Source: Prostheceraeus crozeri
Taxonomy: Eukaryota > Platyhelminthes > Polycladida > Euryleptidae
Assembly (NCBI GenBank): GCA_907163375.1
Contig: CAJQUW010015666.1
Span: 62,001 to 126,000 of the forward strand
Reading direction: 5' to 3'
DNA length: 64,000 bases
The translations under genes were made by a program, and so were the position numbers. Within the stretch, counting starts at the first letter, position 1. Each line of letters starts with the position of its first letter. This document shows, one piece after another, positions 52,301-61,300 of this stretch. The notes beneath the pieces are model-generated. The model saw only the letters and a list, made by a program, of their open reading frames with translations. It searched no databases and had not been told where the DNA came from.

Positions 52301-55300
52301 ATCTACCATGATTAATATTGGTAATGAAGCAGAAAAGTGGCTCACTGTCCGAGCCCCTCTCTAAAGAGACTAAACGTTCACTAGCGTTGGAACTGCAAGC
52401 CAAATATAGCAATTCCAAGGTCTGATCCCAGCGGGCGTGATCCTGTACATGCTCCTTCATGGAACGAATCTTTCGGATGAAATTCTCAAGGAAATCTTGC
52501 AACTTCATGTCCTCTTCGAAGTCATTGAAGCAAAGATTCACCCACTTGGGAATCACACGAATCAAATTGCGTAATGCATTCGGATTATCCAAAGCGCGTG
52601 TGAAGAATTGAACAACAGGTTGTGGTGTGTCCAAGAAAGTCCGATACATAAGAAAGAAAATGTCTTCGTAATTGGCATTGACTGCAGATTGAGGACAGCA
52701 TAATTGTTCGATCAGTCTTTGGACTGTGGCCTGAAAAGGAAAAAAGGGATTATCAACTCAAGCTTTAAAAGAGAAGATGAATGACAAGTAGACATCAGAA
52801 GGCGCCAACTGCATTAAAGTTGATGAAGACTCGCCTTATCAATATCGCTATCACTATAAAGAGACTGACTACTTAATACAAGAACTAGAAGTTAGATATT
52901 AACAGAAAACATCAACGTCGACAACAGCATGAATTTCATATTTTCGAAGTAAAATTATTATTTCTGATATATCAAGACATGGAAATCATTAGAGGAAATT
53001 GAAATGTGTACAACGCGGGAGTCAGTAATCGAACGAAATACAAATGCCAGGAATACGGTAATAGAGGGAAATTATGGAGAATAACACGTTTCAAATATTT
53101 CAATTAGAAGGAGGCGATCTAAAACCAAGTACTATTATTTTCATGCTGTAATTATGGGCGCTATTGGGTGAGGAGTCACTGATCAAAAGCCACTCTATCG
53201 ATAAGTATCCCTCTACCTGACGATGAGACGCCGTGAGTCCTCTTTTTTATTTGGAGGGACGACATACTGAGGAGACGAACTTAAAAAACGGGGTCGTGCT
53301 AACAACTCATCATTCATATTAGTGCGAATGTGCTGCCAATTTCGTCTGATTAATCAGCAGGTCTACGGCACATTAAACGCAAATTTAGCTCAGCAATGTA
53401 TGATTTTGGCAGATTAGTCTTTCAGTCATCTTTTCCCGATATGCATCGACCTCAGTACACCATATCTGCTTCACAAAAAAACACTGAACAGTGGATTGTA
53501 ACATTACAATCCGCCATATACTATTATTGCATTGTTTAAATTTAGTACATATGAAAGTCATTTTAGGAATTAATCATTAGGTCATGGTAGAAATAGAAGT
53601 CCTAGTTGTTGAAATTGAAACAATCATTGCTTTGTGATGTACTAGTAGTTAAACACTGATTACAGCAGTTTCGTCGTAATTCTGCAATATTACTATTCAT
53701 CTTCTACCAATTGATTCACTTATTCACCATACGTGAAGTGCCCTTTCTTCTATTACAGTTATCGAAACTGATGTACTAATGCATTATGCCATACCATTCA
53801 TGCCATGAACAAGAATTTCGATTGACATCGTTTTTAGAAAATTTATCAATACCCTTTGCATTCCAGTTCTCATGATATTTCAATTACCGCTTATGTTTAC
53901 CAACAGAAGTCTCATATGCGATCTCAATATGACAAATTACATGAAGTGGAAGTATTGACATTTCGTTTAGTCTATTTATTCTTTACACGGTAACTACAAA
54001 AACAAATTTAACAACGCCTGGTATAAATTTATAAAGCAAACTTAACCAGCATAACAAGAGACTAAACAGAAAATCAACACACATCCTACTTCGTAGTCTG
54101 CAAATTATTTACTTGCATTCCTCATATAACGTCCAGATATGCTACATTCCTCCCTCCTTATCGGAACTCGTATTTGGTCGTAGGAACTGGTACTGTGGCT
54201 TGTGCTGTGTGTGATGCCACGATTTATTGGGACCATCCTCCAAATGATCATTTTTATACCATTTAAGATTTATTTCCCCAACAGAATAATATTCATATTT
54301 CATCAATCACTTTCATAGACGAAATAATCTATACGTGCACATACCACGAAAAATGAGTCATTTGCTAGGTATACAGGGTTGGTGAAACACGTTTTTAAGG
54401 AATGGAACAAGCATATTTTTCATGTATTTTCAGTTGCGAAAAACGTCGAAAACTTGTCTGATTCTGAAATCATAGAAATTATAGGTTAAATGCTTCATTT
54501 TCGTCTTTTGACGTCGAAAAACTAGAAAAGCATACTACATCAACACATCTACCAAAAAAGACGACGATTTGTTTGAAGACTTGTTGTATAGATGTGCATG
54601 TATCAGGTGAGCTCATCTTAGCCTAGACTTTAGTCGCCCCATGCCTTTTTATTATCTAGAAAGTTTAAAGCAAACTATGTAGGTTAATATTGAAATTATC
54701 AAAATTCAGATTTAACTGAAATGCAATAACTTGCATTAATTTATATCAAAAGACAATTAACAATAACGGTTTGATGAGGATCACTGCCATCTCAACTGCT
54801 CTTTTTCACGTAGGTATCAGTCAATAATCAGCAAATCATAATTATGCTCATGTATGAAGGCCTAAGTATCTCAGAATTTCGTATTTAGGCCTACCTCATT
54901 GATGCCAGTGAACCATACATTTGTGTATGGACATGCACTTCACCAATGACTTCACAACAGTCGTGAAAGAGCAATCGGTAGTAGGTTATAGCAGCATGAA
55001 AGGTGGAGGCGCTAACAATTTTTTCATAAGAAGGGCATGAACGCAATGATGAAATTTGATGCAGGGGCTGTCAACTTTTTTAGGCCAAAATCGAGACGCC
55101 GGTGATCAAAAATCGGGACATTCCGGGAAGCCGGACATTATTGGACATCATAAATGGCGACCTTTATCACAATCGTCGTGATAACGTCATACTGAGCTCT
55201 GCCTCATTTTTCAATTGTCGATAAATTTCTCTGTTGTTCAAGAACACATTTAAATACTTGCAATTAAATATTATGTAATTTTCGCCTTCCCTTGAATTTA

Positions 55301-58300
55301 CACAATGATCATGTTGGTTTGCGTTTTCCCTACATTTCTTATGACTTGAAATCATTTTTGCATGCAACATGTTCACTCATTGGATTACATTATGTAGGGC
55401 ACCAAACGACTGATTCTAATGCATGTTGTTTTTTGTATCATTTCAAGAGTAAGTCAGAGTCATTTACATCATATTCTCCCAAATCACACAGGAGTGGTTT
55501 ATAAGTTAAATGTTCCAATCTTTTAAATATGCCAACCCAATATTCCGGTAAGTTAAGTTGAAAACAACCTAACTTGATTTATTCATTTACTTTATTATTT
55601 ATTCATTCTCATAAAGATCGACATTAGATTAAATAAAAAACGAATCTTGTGGATGTTTATGAAAGTTAAAAATATAATTGTGCCATTACATAATCACCTC
55701 GTCTTATAAATGACAGCAAAAAATGATTAAAACCTCTTATGGTCACAAAGAACGATTTACTTCAGATGCACTTGCGAGAAGGCATATATATCATGCATTC
55801 TAAAAATGTGCGGAAGCAAATAGTCTTCCCATCTTTTGATGATTCTGGAGATGGAGTAATTTCTGAACATTCAAAAGCCTACTGCGTGTAGATTTTGCTC
55901 TCCTTTGTGAAAAGAGCTGAAAGTTACAACATGCTAGTCAAGCAATGAAAATTATGTAGAATTATAAATATCTGGGTGACATGTGGAATCAAGACAGATC
56001 TTAATTGTATTAGAACTTGGCAGAAATTTACAGATATCCATAGCTGCATGCTTGCAGCGCTCCAAAGCTTCCATGTCGAAAGGGGGGAAGCTTCCCACTT
56101 TCAGGGTCAGCAAGAATATAGCAGGACGATCATGCGCGGTACGCGTTCCTTTTATTAATGAAAAAATCTTCTCAACATCGGCATTGCTGTCAAGGACAGC
56201 GAGTATCCCAAGCATGCACGATGCGAGAGAGTTGTAGGATTGATTCCTTTTGATGGAATCTTTTAATTGCTCCAATATGCTCAGCTTCACATCTGCTCTC
56301 AATTGGAATACATGCAACTCTTTTGGAAAAGGACTACTTTGATATCTGAGTTTTTTTTCAATCCAATATTTGTATAGCCCATACTGCACAACATATTTCA
56401 AATTTTCGAAATTGACAATGTGCCTGATTGAAATATCCGCAACTCCCACAATCATAATGAGGCTTTCGCACTTTGATGTCTGCTTGAACAGCTCTGACAG
56501 TTCTTGGTTTTCCAATTTCGGCAAAGCTTTGCTGACTCTGCCGCTAAATTGAATTTTATCATTTTCAATCTGAATCCTGAAAAAAAGAAGCCAGTCGTTG
56601 TGAAGATGTGCTTGGTACGTACAGTACTTTATATGGTAGGTTCTATCATGCGGAGAAATCTATTTTGTTGGTGGAATAAACTTTCGTCATAACTATAAGT
56701 TTCCTACTGCCGTAAAACTTACAGCCGAAGGACAACACAAACATTTGCCGGAAAATACAAGATAATCCCAAACGGACTGGGTTGGGAAATAATCTGAATT
56801 ATGTTGATGAGTCTGATTCAATGCCAGAATATATCGAAACCAGTAATACAGGTCAGGTAGACGCAGAGATCATCAGTCTCATTGTTTAAAAAGCAACAAA
56901 ACATTACCAATGAAATGCTAAATTCATTCGATCTATTCTGTGTTGAAATAGACTCTAGAATCGAGACGTAGATCTGCTAAATGCTGCCTTCTAACATTTC
57001 CAACGACACTGAGTTCACAAAATACCAGCATGCACTTGTTTATATCAATATATTCATCTTTCTCTTGACTGTAGACCTAAGGGACTCTAGGATGACTATT
57101 AAATCATGACATGACTTCTTCAGCAGACTGCATCTTCGCATGACAGAACTTCTACAGCAGGCTGTGTATTCGCATGACATTTCTTCACCAGGCTGTGTAT
57201 TCGCATGACATTTCTTCACCAGGCTGTGTATTCGCATGACATGACTTCTTCACCCGGCTGTATATTCCCATGACATGACTTCTTCACCAGGCTGTATATT
57301 CGCATGACATGACTTCTTCACCAGGCTGTGTATTCGCATGACATGACTTCTTCAGCAGGCTGTGTATTCGCATGACATGACATTTCTTCAGCAGGCTGTG
57401 TATTCGCATGACATGACTTCTTCACCAGGCTGTATATTCCCATGACATGACTTCTTCACCAGGCTGGATATTCGCATGACATGACTTCTTCACCAGGCTG
57501 TATATTCGCATGACATGACTTCTTCAGCAGGCTGTATATTCGCATGACATGACTTCTTCACCAGGCTGTGTATTCGCATGACATGACTTCTTCAGCAGGC
57601 TGGATATTCGCATGACATGACATTTCTTCACCAGGCTGTATATTCGCATGACATGACATTTCTTCAGCAGGCTGTGTATTCGCATGACATGACTTCTTCA
57701 GCAGGCTGGATATTCGCATGACATTTCTTCACCAGGCTGTGTATTCGCATGACATGACTTCTTCACCAAGTTGTATATTCGCATGACATGACTTATTCAG
57801 CAGGCTGTATATTCGCATGACATGACTTCTTCAGCAGGTTGTATATTCGCATGACATGACTTCTTCAGCAGGCTGGATATTCGCATGACATGACTTCTTC
57901 ACCAGGCTGTGTATTCGCATGACATGACTTCTTCAGCAGGCTGTATATTTCCATGACATGACTTCTTCACCAGGCTGTATATTCACATGACATGACTTCT
58001 TCACCAGGCTGTATATTCGCATGACATGACTTCTTCAGCAGGCTGTATATTCGCATGACATGACTTCTTCACCAGGCTGTATATTCACATGACATGACTT
58101 CTTCACCAGGCTGTGTATTCGCATGACATGACTTCTTCACCAGGCTGTATATTCGCATGACATGACTTCTTCACCAGGCTGTGTATTCGCATGACATGAC
58201 TTCTTCACCAGGCTGTATATTCCCATGACATGACTTCTTCACCAGGCTGTATATTCGCATGACATGACTTCTTCAGCAGGCTGGATATTCGCATGACATG

Positions 58301-61300
58301 ACTTCTTCAGCAGGCTGTATATTCGCATGACATGACTTCTTCACCAGGCTGTGTATTCGCATGACATGACTTCTTCACCAGGCTGTGTATTCGCATGACA
58401 TGACTTCTTCAGCAGGCTGTGTATTCGCATGACATGACTTCTTCACCAGGCTGTATATTCGCATGACATGACTTCTTCAGCAGGCTGTATATTCGCATGA
58501 CATGACATTTCTTCACCAGGATGTATATTCACATGACATGACTTCTTCACCAGGTTGTATATTCTCGTGACATGACTTCTTCAGCAGGCTGTATATTCGC
58601 ATGACATGACATTTCTTCAGCAGGCTGTATATTCGCATGACATGACTTCTTCAGCAGGCTGGATATTCGCATGACATGACATTTCTTCACCAGGCTGTAT
58701 ATTCGCATGACATGACATTTCTTCAGCAGGCTGTGTATTCGCATGACATGACTTCTTCACCCGGCTGTATATTCCCATGACATGACTTCTTCACCAGGCT
58801 GTATATTCGCATGACATGACTTCTTCACCAAGTTGTATATTCGCATGACATGACTTATTCAGCAGGCTGTATATTCGCATGACATGACTTCTTCAGCAGG
58901 TTGTATATTCGCATGACATGACTTCTTCAGCAGGCTGGATATTCGCATGACATGACTTCTTCACCAGGCTGTATATTTCCATGACATGACTTCTTCACCA
59001 GGCTGTATATTTCCATGACATGACTTCTTCACCAGGCTGTATATTCACATGACATGACTTCTTCACCAGGCTGTATATTCGCATGACATGACTTCTTCAG
59101 CAGGCTGTATATTCGCATGACATGACTTCTTCACCAGGCTGTATATTCGCATGACATGACTTCTTCACCAGGCTGTGTATTCGCATGACATGACTTCTTC
59201 ACCAGGCTGTATATTCGCATGACATGACTTCTTCACCAGGCTGTGTATTCGCATGACATGACTTCTTCAGCAGGCTGTATATTCCCATGACATGACTTCT
59301 TCACCAGGCTGTATATTCGCATGACATGACTTCTTCAGCAGGCTGGATATTCGCATGACATGACTTCTTCAGCAGGCTGTATATTCGCATGACATGACTT
59401 CTTCACCAGGCTGTGTATTCGCATGACATGACTTCTTCACCAGGCTGTGTATTCGCATGACATGACTTCTTCAGCAGGCTGTGTATTCGCATGACATGAC
59501 TTCTTCACCAGGCTGTATATTCGCATGACATGACTTCTTCAGCAGGCTGTATATTCGCATGACATGACATTTCTTCACCAGGATGTATATTCACATGACA
59601 TGACTTCTTCACCAGGTTGTATATTCTCGTGACATGACTTCTTCAGCAGGCTGTATATTCGCATGACATGACATTTCTTCAGCAGGCTGTATATTCGCAT
59701 GACATGACTTCTTCACCAGGCTGTATATTCGCATGACATTTCTTCACCCGGCTATGTATTTGCACATATGTCAGCACATTCCGAAAAATTCCGGTTCGTT
59801 TATAACGAGCACATATGTTGTGTATTATGACAGTTGTAACATGAAGCAATGTCATAAAAACATTTTCTGTCTGTTCTGTGAATATCATCGCCTCTTTTTC
59901 TACGCCCACTTAGTAAAATACAAACGCAGCAGTTGCTGCTGATGAGCTACCATCATGACCCATTCGCACTCCTATATCGAAGTACCGCATTACACGAGCC
60001 AGTTATCAAATGTTGCAACATATTTATGGCAGTATACGCAAGCAAATGGTAAAGTTTTGTATGGCCTTACATTGCTGATTAGGGATTAATATTCAAAATG
60101 AAGAATTGTCTTTCCCGATAGCCATAGGTCTATCCTGCGTTCCTCTCTCTCCGAGACCATGGACTCCTAGATATAAGAGCTCTGAACGAGAAGCGTCTAC
60201 CTTTGAAGGTCTCTTAGAGAACTATCCCTACATGTGCGAAATATGACGACTGGCTAAGGCACAGACTAAGACATAGTGTATTGATATCCTATTTAATTAG
60301 ATTTCTGTAGCTCGTGGCGCTCCCATACGTCGAGCATGCTAACGTGTATCTCTGGGCGACCTCTGGAAGTTGAAGTTTCTTGTCCAGAGCTATAATACTT
60401 ATATAGGAGTCAATGCATAGCATACTCAAATTTTGTACGATGCGACTTTATCAATGAGATCTAGACGAGAGATCTATACCAAGACCGAAGTGGTTGAAAT
60501 ATGCAAATTCCCTCCTGTCTTTCCTTGGTATACATAGATTTGGGTCTATATAACTTAGACGGATATCTATAAACGTACACATTCAAGGCTTCTTTCATAC
60601 CCAATCAATTGCTCAAAACTTATAAATTAGAAATCCAGGATGAATTAGGGAGTTTTGGCTTGAATGGATATTTTCAAAAAAACTCAAAAAGCATAGTACG
60701 CTGATTTGGTTTCAGTAAGATAATTGCATCAAGCCATACAGAGCATTTAATTAAATTTTTGCACATGCAAATGAAAATATAAACCATTCATTTCAGTAGG
60801 ATATGCAGTAGACCTATAAATTTTGATGGATACATAGTATGAACTCCTCTTCATGACTAGAAAAATTATTTTCGCGCAAATGCACTCTGCACGCTGAATT
60901 TAAGCACTTGCTAGAATTTTTTAAAATTAAGTTTAAGTTTTAAGTAACTGAGAATTGCATGTCATAATGGTTCTAGTCATGAAAAGTTTACTTACAATGT
61001 AAATCAATCAATCCTATCAGTGATAGACTAAAACAAAGGCTTTCAAATGAAATGAGCTAAGATGACTGCAAATGGTATAGACCTCCTGATATACCAGCAT
61101 TCACGATAGTACACATAATCGCAGATATAAATTTCATTAGAAGTAGAAATGCCAGTATCTCTAATATACTGAGCGATATCAACATGATACATACAGGTAT
61201 TAACCTTGAAGAATTATTTGTCGTTGAAATTCAAAAGATGCGTGTGAATTGGCATTTGCATTCAAAGACGCTGGTGCTTTATTGCATTAAAAAGGCCGCA

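Noticed and set aside
57105-59760. Regular 34-bp repeats resembling a CRISPR array
   Set aside because: Units are head-to-tail with no unique spacers, and the locus is a eukaryotic intron. It is a minisatellite.
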